Shown here: positions 37,018 to 45,506 of the stretch, one piece after another
Layout: each line of letters begins with the position of its first letter
How positions within the stretch are numbered: position 1 is the stretch's first letter
Assembly (NCBI RefSeq): GCF_036347055.1
Contig: NZ_CP108882.1
Span: 124,001 to 188,000 of the forward strand
Direction: 5' to 3'
Length of the DNA: 64,000 bases
From: Streptomyces sp. NBC_00820
Lineage (GTDB): Bacteria; Actinomycetota; Actinomycetes; Streptomycetales; Streptomycetaceae
Notes under the pieces: model-generated
The model's database searches: none
What the model saw: only the letters and a program-made list of their open reading frames with translations
Told to the model about the DNA's origin: nothing
Made by a program: the position numbers and the translations under genes

Positions 37018-38160
37018 GTGGGGCTGATGGACCGCATTCGCGGTGAGTTCATCGACATCATCGAGTGGACCGACGACAGCCGGGACACCATCGTGTGGCG
37101 CTTTCCGCGCCACGGCAACGAGATCAAGATGGGCGCCCGGCTCGTGGTGCGCGAGTCGCAGGTGGCCGTCTTCGTCAACGAGGGCCGGCTGGCCGACGTC
37201 TACCAGCCCGGCACGTACACCCTATCGACCCAGAACATGCCCGTCCTGTCCACCCTGAAGGGCTGGAAGCACGGCTTCGAGTCGCCGTTCAAGGCCGAGG
37301 TCTACTTCGTCACCACCCGGCAGTTCACCGACTTCAAGTGGGGCACCCAGAACCCGGTGATCCTGCGGGACGCCGAATTCGGCATGGTCCGGGTCCGCGC
37401 CTTCGGCACCTTCGCCGCCAAGGTGGTGGACGCCGCCGCGCTGCTGCGCGAACTGGTCGGCACCGACCCGCAGTTCCGCACCGAGGAGGTCGGCGAGCAC
37501 CTGCGGCAGCTGATCGTCTCCAAGCTGGGCTCCGCGCTGGGTTCGTCCGGCGTGCCGCTGCTGGACCTCGCCGCGCGTCAGGACGGCATCGGGCAGCAAC
37601 TGGCCGAGGCACTGACCGTGGAGCTGTCCTCCACCGGCATCGCCATCCCCCGGTTCTACATCGAGAACATCAGCGTGCCGCCGGAGGTCGAGGCGGCGAT
37701 CGACACCCGTTCCCGGATGGCGATCACCGGCAACCTGGACGACTACGCCAAGCTCCAGGCGGCCGACGCCATCCCGATCGCCGCCGCCAACCCCGGCACC
37801 GGCGGCGAGGCCCTCGGGCTGGGCGTGGGCATGGCGCTGGGCCAGCGGATCGTGCAGAGCACGTCCGGTGCGGCGACTCCCCCGGTCCCGGCGACGCAGG
37901 CCCCGGCGCAGGCCGCCCCCGCCTCCGCCGACGTCCCGCCGCCGCTGCCCACCGCGCCGCGCTGGTTCCTCGCGGTCGGCGGACAGCAGCAGGGCCCGTA
38001 CGACGAGAGCGCGCTGGCCGGTCAGGTCGCGGCCGGCAACCTGACCCGCACCACGCTGGTCTGGCGCAGCGGGCAGGCCGCCTGGCAGCCCGCCGACCAG
38101 GTCCCGGAGCTGACGCCGCTGCTCGCCGACGTCCCGCCGCCGCTGCCCCCGCAGGGCTGA
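37018..38160 (+). CDS. SPFH-domain protein with C-terminal GYF_2 domain
   Basis: 380 aa. GTG 37018 (VGLMDRIRGEFIDIIEW) has GGGGGA five bases upstream; ATG three codons on is an alternative. Residues 20-260 are an SPFH/band-7-like domain of the YdjI 'virion core protein' type (ARLVVRESQVAVFVNEGRLA, TYTLSTQNMPVLSTLKGW, IPRFYIENISVPPEVEAAID). A Pro/Ala linker leads to a GYF_2 domain (RWFLAVGGQQQGPYDESALA, LVWRSGQAAWQPADQ). It has no transmembrane helix, but its partner gene encodes one. It is followed 48 bp later by that zinc-ribbon membrane protein; the two likely form a membrane-associated scaffold. Confidence 0.87.
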   Translation: MGLMDRIRGEFIDIIEWTDDSRDTIVWRFPRHGNEIKMGARLVVRESQVAVFVNEGRLADVYQPGTYTLSTQNMPVLSTLKGWKHGFESPFKAEVYFVTTRQFTDFKWGTQNPVILRDAEFGMVRVRAFGTFAAKVVDAAALLRELVGTDPQFRTEEVGEHLRQLIVSKLGSALGSSGVPLLDLAARQDGIGQQLAEALTVELSSTGIAIPRFYIENISVPPEVEAAIDTRSRMAITGNLDDYAKLQAADAIPIAAANPGTGGEALGLGVGMALGQRIVQSTSGAATPPVPATQAPAQAAPASADVPPPLPTAPRWFLAVGGQQQGPYDESALAGQVAAGNLTRTTLVWRSGQAAWQPADQVPELTPLLADVPPPLPPQG

Positions 38161-38208
38161 GATCCGCCGCCCGGAATCTCCCGGCGACAGGGCACAAGGA
38201 GAGTTGAG

Positions 38209-39291
38209 TTGACGGATCAGGATGTCGCGCCGGCGCCCGACCGGGCGTTCCAGTGCGAGGCGTGCGGCGGGGTCTGCGAGTACGCGCCCGGGACGTACGC
38301 GCTGCGCTGCCCGTACTGCAAGCACGAGCAGGACATCACGCCGGTACCGCGGCAGGTGACCGAGCACCCGATCGAGGAACTGGCCGCGCTCCCCCACCGG
38401 GCGGCCGCCCCGGGCCAGGTGAAGGTGTACACCTGCCCCGGCTGTCACGCGGTGACGGAGAGCGACACGCTCAGCGACAAGTGCCCGTTCTGCGCCACCC
38501 CGCTGGTCGCGGACGCCTCCGGCACCGAGCGGGTGGTACCCGAGGCCGTACTGCCCTTCGGAGTGGGCCGCGAGCAGGCCCGTGACGCGCTGGCGAAGTG
38601 GACCAGATCCCGCTGGTTCGCGCCCGACGAGCTGAAGAAGGTCACCGAGGCGGAGACCTTCCGGGGCAGCTACCTGCCGCACTGGACGTACGACGCGCAG
38701 ACCACCACCGAGTACACCGGCGCACGCGGCGAGTACTACTGGGTGGAGGAGGAGGACTCCGAGGGCAACACCCGGCGGGTGCGGCACACCAGTTGGCACC
38801 ACAGGTCCGGTACGGTCGACCGGTTCTTCGACGACGTCCTGGTGCCCGGCAGCGGCCAGGTGCCGGAGAAGGAACTGGACAAGCTGGCCCCCTGGCCGCT
38901 GGAGGAGACGGTTCCCTACCAGGAGGAGTACCTGGCGGGCTTCCGTACCGTCCGCTACGACGTCGAGCCGGAGGCCGGCCTGGAGTCGGCGAAGGCGCGG
39001 ATGGCACCGGTGATCCGCGCCGACTGCAAGCGGGACATCGGCGGCGACGAACAGCGGGTGCACTCGATGTCCACCCACTACAGCGACCTCACCTACAAGC
39101 TGGTGCTGCTGCCCGTCTGGTTCCTGACCTACCTCCACGCGGGCAAGGCGTGGCCGGTGATGGTCAACGCCCGTACCGGCGAGGTCATCGGCGAGCGGCC
39201 GTACAGCGCGATGAAGATCACCCTGGCATCGGTGGGCGGCGCCCTGCTGATCGCCCTGGTGGTGCTGCTCGTGATGATGCTGCGCAACTGA
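38209..39291 (+). CDS. Zinc-ribbon protein with C-terminal membrane anchor
   Basis: 360 aa from a TTG start at 38209 preceded by AAGGAG. Two zinc ribbons are visible: CEAC...CPYC at about 16-43 and CPGC...CPFC at about 78-101. The middle is Trp/Tyr-rich and soluble (GSYLPHWTYDAQTTTEYTG), VLLPVWFLTYLHAGK is semi-hydrophobic, and residues 335-358 form one strong transmembrane helix at the very C-terminus. With the SPFH protein upstream it forms a two-gene operon that is conserved in style among actinobacteria. The molecular role is unknown. Confidence 0.82.
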   Translation: MTDQDVAPAPDRAFQCEACGGVCEYAPGTYALRCPYCKHEQDITPVPRQVTEHPIEELAALPHRAAAPGQVKVYTCPGCHAVTESDTLSDKCPFCATPLVADASGTERVVPEAVLPFGVGREQARDALAKWTRSRWFAPDELKKVTEAETFRGSYLPHWTYDAQTTTEYTGARGEYYWVEEEDSEGNTRRVRHTSWHHRSGTVDRFFDDVLVPGSGQVPEKELDKLAPWPLEETVPYQEEYLAGFRTVRYDVEPEAGLESAKARMAPVIRADCKRDIGGDEQRVHSMSTHYSDLTYKLVLLPVWFLTYLHAGKAWPVMVNARTGEVIGERPYSAMKITLASVGGALLIALVVLLVMMLRN

Positions 39292-39424
39292 CGACGACAC
39301 CGGCGGCCGGGGCTCCGGACGAGCCCGGCCATAGCCACACCATCGGCTCCTGCAGCTGACGCACACGCGAAGGTCGCACGGGAGAAGGTTGCCGGAGGAG
39401 AGACCCGAGAAGCAGCAGGTGGGG

Positions 39425-40375
39425 TCAGTCCCAGACCAGGTTGAGGGAGCGTTCGAAGTTGGCGTATCCGGCACGGGCGAAGGCTTTTGCCATGGGTACG
39501 TTGCCGAGGTCCGTCGATGCCCTGATCCGGTCGACGCCCTCGGCGGCCAGGATACGGGTGCCCTCGGCGAGAATTTCGTCGATGTAGCCGTTGCCGCGGT
39601 GCGCGGGCAGGACACCGATGTACGCGATGATCGGGTGGTAGTTGTTGCGGGCCGGGATCACGAAGCCCACCGGGCCGCCACCGTCGGGCAGTTCGGCGAT
39701 GCGCCACCATTCATGCGGGCTCTTGAATCCGGCGAACTCCCCGTCGTAGTGCCGCTCGGCTGCCTCGCGAGGGCTCAGTCCGGATGCCAGGTCCGCCTGT
39801 CCGTGGGCGTCGAGGGTGCCTTCCATGACCGGGGTCATCAGGGCGAGGAGGTCCTCGCGGCCGGCCACCGGGCGGAAGACGAGACGCTCCTTGGGTTCCG
39901 GGAGTGGGGACAAGGGGGTCCACTGCAGTCGCAGCCGCTCGACCAGCAGCCGTGCACCGGTGCTCTCCAGCACGCGCGTGCGGGATTCGACCACCTCGCG
40001 GGCTGCGGGGTCCTCATGCCAGTCGGGCGGGACGAAGCGGCCGTACTCCGGCAGCTTGGCACCCGCCGGGAAGACGGTCGCCGCCGCTGTCCTGAACAGT
40101 CGCCGGCCGATCTCGTCGCGGTCGGCCTCGGGCAGCGTGTCGTCGATGTCGAAGAAGTCGAACTGCAGCGGGATGTCACCGCCTGGGGGCGCCCACCAGG
40201 CGAGCCGGGCGAGGAGGCGGTCGCCGTCCAGGGCCACCCAGGTCCACTCAGGGCGGCGGCATCCGTTCGCGAAGTCATCGGTCAGCTCGTGGTCCAGGAC
40301 GTAGTGGAGCCGGCAGAAGAGTTCGATCTCCTCGGGGCCGGTCAGAGGTCGGTAGCTCACCGATGTCGGTATCAA
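39425..40375 (-). CDS. GNAT family N-acetyltransferase
   Basis: 316 aa, a tandem-GNAT-like protein. The TTG at 40375 is selected because AAGGAG lies five bases before it and no ATG is near. The C-terminal GNAT domain has the acetyl-CoA motif IGVLPAHRGNGYIDEILAEG near 255-274, followed by RASTDLGNVPMAKAFARAGY. The N-terminal domain is a degenerate GNAT fold. The acceptor substrate is unknown. It reads toward the SPFH operon and away from the streptogramin-type cluster and shares no promoter with either. Confidence 0.82.
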   Translation of the reverse strand: MIPTSVSYRPLTGPEEIELFCRLHYVLDHELTDDFANGCRRPEWTWVALDGDRLLARLAWWAPPGGDIPLQFDFFDIDDTLPEADRDEIGRRLFRTAAATVFPAGAKLPEYGRFVPPDWHEDPAAREVVESRTRVLESTGARLLVERLRLQWTPLSPLPEPKERLVFRPVAGREDLLALMTPVMEGTLDAHGQADLASGLSPREAAERHYDGEFAGFKSPHEWWRIAELPDGGGPVGFVIPARNNYHPIIAYIGVLPAHRGNGYIDEILAEGTRILAAEGVDRIRASTDLGNVPMAKAFARAGYANFERSLNLVWD

Positions 40376-40470
40376 GTCAACTCCTTGAAGGGGTACAGCG
40401 CTTGGGACCCATCCGGCGTGCTGGTCAGGCACGCCGGATGTCCGGGCGGAGGGCGGCGAGGGCCACCTGC

Positions 40471-40818
40471 TCAGGCCGATTCCAGGACGGGGCGGATTTC
40501 GAGCGCCTCCGGGGTGGGGAAGCCGCGGGCCAGCTCGACGGCCTCGGCGTGGTCGGCCACCTCCAGGACGAACCAGCCGCCGAGGGTCTCCTCGCCGCTG
40601 TGTACGGGTCCCTCGGTCACGGCCACGGACCCGTCCGCCGTTTTGCGCACGGTGACGGGGCCTTGGTGCTCGGTGTCAAGGGCGTCGCCGCCCGCCAGTT
40701 TGCCCGCTGCCGCGAGCTCGCCGATCCACTTCTCGTACGCATTGCGGTAGGCGTCGCGGTCGGCCTGGATCCGGGCGCGTGACGCGTGCGTCTCGAAGAT
40801 CACGAGTGCGTATTTCAT
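40471..40818 (-). CDS. YCII-related protein (DGPF-type)
   Basis: 115 aa. The ATG at 40818 overlaps the stop of the Vgb-like gene as ATGA, with GAGGA upstream. [40 protein letters not shown] and [20 protein letters not shown] are the usual YCII/YciI family pattern (small ferredoxin-like fold with a His/Asp pair). The function is unknown; such proteins are often encoded with sigma factors or detoxifying enzymes. As third gene of the vat-vgb operon it may help handle a degradation product. Confidence 0.85.
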   Translation of the reverse strand: MKYALVIFETHASRARIQADRDAYRNAYEKWIGELAAAGKLAGGDALDTEHQGPVTVRKTADGSVAVTEGPVHSGEETLGGWFVLEVADHAEAVELARGFPTPEALEIRPVLESA

Positions 40819-41765
40819 GGGGTGTTCCTCTGTTCGGTGTTCCTGGTGGTGGTGTGGGTTCCAGTGGTGGTGTGGGTTCTGGTGGTGGGTGAGATGCGGG
40901 CCAGTGCGCCTGTCTCCAGGGCCGTCCACAGGGCGCCGTCCGGGCCCACCGTGATCCCGTGCGGTTCGGAGCCCGGCGTGGGCAGGTCGTGGACGGTGAC
41001 CGTGCCGTCGGCAGTGATCGAGCCGACGCGGTTGCCGGCCCACTCGGTGAACCACGCGGTGCCGTCGGCGTCGGTGGTGACGGCATGCGGCCGGGCCGAG
41101 CGGTCGGGCAGCGGATACTCGGTGATCTGGCCGTCGGGCGCGCGGTGACCGATCTGACCGGCGGCGATCTCGGTGAACCAGACGCCACCGTCATGGCTCG
41201 CGGCGATACCCACCGGGGCGGCGGCCTCGGTGGGCAGATCGTGAATCGTGATGCGGCCGTCCATGCCGATGCGGCCGATGGCGTTGGCCTGGTTCATCGT
41301 GAACCACATCGCGTCCCCGGCCGCTGTGATCGCGGAGGGGAACGCGCCGGTGCACGGCAGCGGATACTCCGTGACCGATCCGTCGGTGGTGAGGCGGCCG
41401 ATGCGGTCGGCGGCGGTTTCGGTGAACCACAGCGCGCCGTCCGGGCCCGCGGCGATACCGAAGGGACCGCACCGCGCGGTCGGCAGCGCGAACTCCGTCA
41501 TGTGGCCGGCCGTCGTGATCCTGCCGATCCGGTGCGCCCGGTACTGGGTGAACCACAGGGCGCCGTCCGGCCCGTTGCTGATCACCGTCGGACCGCTGTC
41601 CGGGGCGACCTGATGGCTGGTCGGCTTCTGTCCCGGGACGAGTCGGCCGATCTGGCCGCTGTGCACCATGGTGAACCACAGTGCGCCGTCCGGGCCGGTG
41701 GTGATCGCGTACGGGCCGCTGTCGCGACCGGACACCACGTACTCTTCGACGGTCCGCGTCGTCAC
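40815..41765 (-). CDS. Vgb-like streptogramin B lyase, seven-bladed propeller
   Basis: 316 aa from GTG 41765, which overlaps the upstream stop as GTGA. Seven repeats of the DGALWFT type are countable ([55 protein letters not shown]), giving the seven blades of virginiamycin B lyase. Known Vgb enzymes open the depsipeptide ring of type B streptogramins by elimination, needing Mg and His/Glu residues at the blade centre; [11 protein letters not shown] and PHGIT segments are present, but I did not verify each catalytic residue. Many actinobacterial relatives have no tested activity. Its neighbour, the Vat-like gene, makes the assignment more credible. Confidence 0.82.
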   Translation of the reverse strand: MTTRTVEEYVVSGRDSGPYAITTGPDGALWFTMVHSGQIGRLVPGQKPTSHQVAPDSGPTVISNGPDGALWFTQYRAHRIGRITTAGHMTEFALPTARCGPFGIAAGPDGALWFTETAADRIGRLTTDGSVTEYPLPCTGAFPSAITAAGDAMWFTMNQANAIGRIGMDGRITIHDLPTEAAAPVGIAASHDGGVWFTEIAAGQIGHRAPDGQITEYPLPDRSARPHAVTTDADGTAWFTEWAGNRVGSITADGTVTVHDLPTPGSEPHGITVGPDGALWTALETGALARISPTTRTHTTTGTHTTTRNTEQRNTP

Positions 41766-42439
41766 TGCTGCTCCAGACCTTCGGCGGCGGCGATGCGCTC
41801 GATGTCCTGCGGGGAACCGGCCATGATGGTGCGCGCGTGCGCGGTGACCAGCTCGACGGGCCAGTCCCACCAGGCGGCGCGCACGAGCCGTTCGATGTCG
41901 CTGTCGTCGAAGCGCTGTCTGATCGTTCGGGCGGGGTTCCCGCCCACTACGGTGTACGGCGGCACGTCGGCGGTGACCATCGCACCGGCCGCGATCACGG
42001 CACCGTCACCGATCCGTACTCCCGGCATCACGGTGGCTCCGTATCCGAACCACACGTCGTTGCCGACCGCCGTGTCCCCGCGGCTGGGCATGCCGGTGAC
42101 GATGTCGAGGGTCTGCTCGGCCCACTCCCCACCAAACATGGTGAAGGGGAAGGTGGACACCCCCATCGACGGGTGGTCGGCGCCCGCCATCAGGAATCGA
42201 GTGCCCGTGGCGATCGCGCAGTACTTGCCGATGATCAGCCGTTCAGGACCGTAGGCGTAGAGCACATTGCGCTGGACGAAGTCGGTCGCGCCGTCGGGGT
42301 CGTCGTAGTAGGTGAAGTCACCTGCCACGACGTTGGTTCCGGCGACCAGTGGTTTGAGGAAGACGACCCGCTCGTGGGCAGGCAGCGGGTGGAGCGTGGC
42401 CGGGTCAGGTGTCCGGGCAGCGCTCGGGTCGAATGGCAC
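41762..42439 (-). CDS. V at-like (CatB-related) streptogramin A O-acetyltransferase
   Basis: 225 aa, hexapeptide left-handed beta-helix xenobiotic acetyltransferase (Vat type). GTG 42439 has AAGGAGG ten bases upstream; the frame is open 73 codons earlier without a ribosome site. [40 protein letters not shown] with the probable catalytic His89, [20 protein letters not shown] and [14 protein letters not shown] match Vat and related CatB proteins along their length. Vat acetylates the hydroxyl of type A streptogramins using acetyl-CoA. It is the first gene of a coupled vat-vgb-YCII operon, divergent from a LysR gene. Confidence 0.85.
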   Translation of the reverse strand: MPFDPSAARTPDPATLHPLPAHERVVFLKPLVAGTNVVAGDFTYYDDPDGATDFVQRNVLYAYGPERLIIGKYCAIATGTRFLMAGADHPSMGVSTFPFTMFGGEWAEQTLDIVTGMPSRGDTAVGNDVWFGYGATVMPGVRIGDGAVIAAGAMVTADVPPYTVVGGNPARTIRQRFDDSDIERLVRAAWWDWPVELVTAHARTIMAGSPQDIERIAAAEGLEQQ

Positions 42440-42690
42440 GTGGGAATCCCTCCTTGGGGGTTCGTGCGCGGCGGTCGGGGCCCGGGGCGTGAGGCCCAGG
42501 GCCGGTAAGGTACGCGACTTCCGCGCGGTCCGGGTCTTGCGGGCCGTCGGCTGGATCGAGCGAGCCGATCCTGCTGTCTCGTGCCGGTTCATGCCGCCAC
42601 CTGAGCGGGGGCCGACCGGCTCGGCACCCAGCATGCGGAGCGAGCAGCCCGGGAGCAACGGGCGATCTTGTTATCGTCGTTAACCCAGAG

Positions 42691-42700
42691 GTTCATGAAC
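42691..42700. promoter_or_regulatory. Palindrome in the vat-lysR divergent region
   Basis: GTTCATGAAC is a perfect 10-bp palindrome 31 bp upstream of the LysR start and about 250 bp from the Vat start. It may be part of the LysR site; the distance to the vat promoter makes regulation of the operon uncertain. Confidence 0.35.
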
Positions 42701-42730
42701 TCGGGGGCCGTGAGGGAACCGGGGGGCGGA

Positions 42731-43624
42731 ATGGAACTGCGGGACATAGAGATCTTCCTGATGCTCGCGGAGGAACTCCACTTCGGCCGCAGCGCCGAAC
42801 GCCTTCATGTCTCCCCAGCCCGTGTCAGTCAGGCGATCAAGAAGCAGGAACGCGTCATCGGCGCTCAGCTCTTCGAGCGGACCAGCCGCCACGTGCGGTT
42901 GACCCCGGTCGGAGAGGTGCTGCTCCAGCGGCTGAAGCCGGCATACGAGGGCATCCAGGATGCTATAGCCGAGGTGACCACCATCGCCCGCCATCCGTCC
43001 GGCACGCTGACGCTGGGGGTCATGGGTGCGCAGATGCATGACATGCGCCCGGTCCTGGCCCATTTCCGGGCCGGGCACCCGTCCGTCGAACTCCGGTTCA
43101 AAGAGGTGTTCTTCAGCGATCCGTTCGGAGCCTTGCGGGCCGGTGAGGTCGACGCGGTGACCACCTGGCTGCCCGTTCGCGAGCCGGACCTGACCGTCGG
43201 GGTGGTGCTGCGCGAGGAACCGCTCCACTTGATGGTGGCCACCCACCACCCGCTCGCCCGGCAGGAGTCGGTGAGCGTGGAGGTACTCGGTGACCACATC
43301 GTGCCGCGCCTGAACGGACCTCTTCCCGCCTACTGGGAGAGCGCGGTCCTGCCGGCCCGCACACCGGCCGGACGCCCTGTCCGCCGCGGCCCGGCCGTCT
43401 CGACCTTCAACGAGATCCTTGCCCTCGTCGCGACAGACGACGTGGTGTGTACGGTCCCCGACGAGGGACGGCGCTACAACGCGCAGCCCGACGTCACCTT
43501 CCTGCCCCTCCACGATGCCCCGCCCGTCCAGTGGGCCCTGATCTGGCGCACCGACAGCGCGACCCCACTGGTACGCGCACTCGCCGAGGCTGCGACGGAC
43601 TACGGGCACGCAACGGAGCGATAG
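42731..43624 (+). CDS. LysR family transcriptional regulator
   Basis: 297 aa. ATG 42731 follows a GGGGGG(C)GGA ribosome site. The N-terminal helix-turn-helix is clear (LRDIEIFLMLAEELHFGRSA, ERLHVSPARVSQAIKKQE, LFERTSRHVRLTPVG). The periplasmic-binding-type effector domain follows, with GTLTLGVMGAQMHDMRPVLA and EVDAVTTWLPV. It is divergent from the vat-like operon and is the natural candidate regulator, although no T-N11-A site could be fixed with confidence. Confidence 0.9.
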   Translation: MELRDIEIFLMLAEELHFGRSAERLHVSPARVSQAIKKQERVIGAQLFERTSRHVRLTPVGEVLLQRLKPAYEGIQDAIAEVTTIARHPSGTLTLGVMGAQMHDMRPVLAHFRAGHPSVELRFKEVFFSDPFGALRAGEVDAVTTWLPVREPDLTVGVVLREEPLHLMVATHHPLARQESVSVEVLGDHIVPRLNGPLPAYWESAVLPARTPAGRPVRRGPAVSTFNEILALVATDDVVCTVPDEGRRYNAQPDVTFLPLHDAPPVQWALIWRTDSATPLVRALAEAATDYGHATER

Positions 43625-43959
43625 GTACGGGATGCGACGGCGTCGGTGCTGTCGTCCGTGACACCACCCCGCCACCACCCGCCACCACCCACAAGCCACG
43701 GCAAGCGCGACCAGCCACCCTGCGGCGTCATCGCCTTCTGCACGTCCACCAGGCAGGCAGTCAACCCGAACAGCACCGTTTCCCAAGCCAAGGACGCCTC
43801 CGGCTGAAACTGCAGCTGATGGCACTCCGATTCGGTCCGTCACCCCGAAGGGTGAAGCCCGGCAACCTTGCCAGAGGGACACGAACGCCCCCGCAGCGCG
43901 CCCGGCGCACGGATTCGGCCCCGGCGGGCTCGGTCCAGCGATGACAGCAACCGTTTCGG
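43625..43959. other. Stretch without a gene, short CCACC tandem repeats
   Basis: About 335 bp. At 43664-43692 CACCCCGCCACCAC and CCGCCACCACCC repeat imperfectly. Otherwise only broken frames, probably decayed IS110 sequence continuing from 43960. Confidence 0.4.
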
Positions 43960-44210
43960 CGCCGCGGACACCGCGGTTGGCGAGCCAGGCCGTCAGCCTG
44001 GCCCGACCGGCCTGTGAGCACGTCACGCAGACGATTGACCATCCGCACGCGGTCGGCCACCATGCCCGACCGAGGTGCGGTCGATAGCGCGAGGTCGGCG
44101 GCCGGCTGGGCAGGCCCCTTGACAACTGCGAAGTCCTGTCGCCGGCGGACGGTTTCAGCGATGACATAGGCGTCACGAGCATCGGACTCGACCTCACCCC
44201 GCCAGTGCCG
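43960..44210 (-). pseudogene. IS110-family transposase fragment
   Basis: Minus-strand frame with WRGEVESDARDAYVIAETVR, then ADLALSTAPRSGMVADRVRM and VNRLRDVLTG. In IS110 transposases the DARDA segment carries a catalytic Asp of the DEDD domain and VADRxRxxNRLR follows it. The frame then breaks near RAGAETVAVIA-like sequence. Only about a quarter of the protein remains. Confidence 0.75.
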
Positions 44211-44472
44211 TGACCGGAAAGGTTCACCGTGTCGCGGCGGCCGGCATGGCGCCTCGCCGCGTTGTCGGACCACCGAGGTACGTCCGGTAGGAGCCGTGGC
44301 CCTCCGCCTTGCGATGCACCGCACGGGTCGCCGGCTGGGCGGCCTCCTTGCGGCTGGTGTCCTTCGCGCCCCGGTCCGGGCTCACACTCGCCGCCCCGCC
44401 CTCTCGGCCGGAAGGGACGGGGCAGGCGTTTAATCGGATGTGCGTGCGGCGCGGGGTTGTTAGGTTCGCCGT

Positions 44473-45204
44473 GTGCCGAAGCTGAATCAGATCATCGCAG
44501 TCGAAAAGGGCGTCAAGTCCAAGGCCCTCCAAGAGCTCACCCAGGCTCACCAGGACGTGCAGAAGCCCGCCCTGCTGGCCGGCATCTCCCGGACCTACCA
44601 GCCCAAGGACGAGGAGGGCGAGCAGCTGCCGCCCGAGTCCACGCGGGTGCAGATCAAGGCCGAGGACGCTCTGCGGGCGACTGCCGGGACGCTGACGCGG
44701 CTCTTCGACGTGACCGCGACGAAGGACTGGGCGAACCGGTCCGCGGTCGCGGACGTGGTGGTCGACGGTACTGTGCTGTTGCCCCAGGTGCCCGTCCCGT
44801 ACCTGTTGTTCCTGGAGAAGCAACTCACCGACCTGCACACCTTCGTGCGCAAGCTGCCGGTGCTCGACGCCTCCGAGTCGTGGAACCTGGACCCCTCGAC
44901 GGACTCGTGGAAGACGGACCCGGTGCGGACCATCCGCACGAAGAAGGTTCCGCGCAACCACGTGAAGGCCGAGGCCACGGAGAAGCACCCGGCGCAGGTC
45001 GAGGTGTACTACGAGGACGTCCCAGTCGGTTACTGGACCACGGTGAAGTTCTCCGGCGCGCTGCCCGCCCGTCGGGTCAACGAGCTCCTCGACCGCGTCG
45101 AGAAGCTCCAGCAGTCCGTCAAGTTCGCCCGCGAGGAGGCGAACAACACCGAGGTCACCGACCAACGGGTCGGCGAAGCGGTATTCGGCTACCTCTTCCG
45201 GTAG
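44473..45204 (+). CDS. Conserved hypothetical protein next to permuted tRNA genes
   Basis: 243 aa from GTG 44473 (MPKLNQIIAVEKGVKSKALQ). The protein is soluble, Lys/Glu-rich, with helical ends and a beta-rich centre (AVADVVVDGTVLLPQVPVPY, KHPAQVEVYYEDVPVGYWTT). The C-terminal part (VNELLDRVEKLQQSVKFARE) is a likely coiled coil. I believe it belongs to a conserved phage/plasmid-like family of unknown function (perhaps DUF7873), but have no domain evidence. A 7-bp hairpin starts 12 bp after its stop and the first permuted tRNA begins about 45 bp later, so the gene and RNAs may form one cassette. Confidence 0.78.
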   Translation: MPKLNQIIAVEKGVKSKALQELTQAHQDVQKPALLAGISRTYQPKDEEGEQLPPESTRVQIKAEDALRATAGTLTRLFDVTATKDWANRSAVADVVVDGTVLLPQVPVPYLLFLEKQLTDLHTFVRKLPVLDASESWNLDPSTDSWKTDPVRTIRTKKVPRNHVKAEATEKHPAQVEVYYEDVPVGYWTTVKFSGALPARRVNELLDRVEKLQQSVKFAREEANNTEVTDQRVGEAVFGYLFR

Positions 45205-45216
45205 CCCCCACATACG

Positions 45217-45237
45217 CCCTCCGTCGCGAGCGGAGGG
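45217..45237 (+). terminator. Hairpin between the conserved gene and the permuted tRNAs
   Basis: CCCTCCG, TCGCGAG loop, CGGAGGG: a perfect 7-bp stem. It could terminate the upstream gene or act as a processing site in a joint transcript. Confidence 0.55.
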
Positions 45238-45278
45238 TGCGCGATGAGCGCAAGCTGAAACTGATGTTGAAGCTGATG

Positions 45279-45363
45279 AAGGGGTGTCAGTTGGGGGTTC
45301 GAATCCCTCTCCCCGCACCACGTGCGGGGGTGGCCCAAGCCTGGCAGAGGCGGCCCCGTGAAA
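45279..45363 (+). tRNA. Circularly permuted tRNA, anticodon GAA (Phe)
   Basis: The 3' half comes first: GGGGT (45281-45285), variable GTCAGTT, T arm GGGGG-TTCGAAT-CCCTC, acceptor TCCCCGC, A73 and CCA ending at 45320. Three bases later the 5' half starts: acceptor GCGGGGG (45324-45330), D arm GCC/GGC with a GG-containing loop, anticodon strand GCCCC (45353-45357), then G, T33, GAA (45360-45362) and A37. Acceptor pairing between the halves is 7/7 (one wobble) and anticodon-stem pairing 5/5 (one wobble). The flanks GAAGCTGA (45269-45276) and TCAGATTC (45365-45372) also pair at seven of eight positions, holding the anticodon ends together. Confidence 0.75.
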
Positions 45364-45429
45364 CTCAGATTCTCGCTCCAGTCTCAGTATTCGCCGCCGA
45401 ACACCGGATCGACCGAGCGTGGGCGAACA

Positions 45430-45506
45430 TCGACGGATGGGGGTTCAAGTCCCCTCGGCGCCTCTCTCGTGGCGCTGTAGTTCAAAGGCAGAACACGTCG
45501 ATCTCA
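45430..45506 (+). tRNA. Circularly permuted tRNA, anticodon CTC (Glu)
   Basis: The 3' half comes first: anticodon strand CGACG (45431-45435), a three-base variable region, T arm GGGGG-TTCAAGT-CCCCT, acceptor CGGCGCC (45456-45462), with no CCA encoded. Eight bases later the 5' half begins: acceptor GGCGCTG (45471-45477), T8, A9, D stem GTTC/GAAC with loop AAAGGCA, A26, anticodon strand CGTCG (45496-45500), A, T33, CTC (45503-45505), A37. Pairing between halves is 7/7 with one wobble in the acceptor stem and a perfect 5/5 in the anticodon stem. The flanks 45418-45423 and 45513-45518 can form six more pairs. Confidence 0.75.

Noticed and set aside
37222..39615. 797-codon open frame on the minus strand
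   Set aside because: It runs opposite the SPFH and zinc-ribbon genes, whose domains and ribosome sites are clear. The long frame results from high GC content.
42680..44227. 515-codon open frame on the minus strand
   Set aside because: It is antisense to the LysR gene; only its first part (43960-44210) has real similarity, to IS110, and that is annotated as a fragment.
45300..45400. Minus-strand peptide beginning near 45321 with a GEGFEPP motif
   Set aside because: This motif is the familiar artefact of translating the T arm of a tRNA on the wrong strand.
45290..45463. Reading the two T arms as the ends of two ordinary-order tRNA genes
   Set aside because: The sequence upstream of the first T arm has no matching acceptor or anticodon strand, and the 5' half at 45324 does not pair with the 3' half at 45456. 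Only the permuted order pairs.
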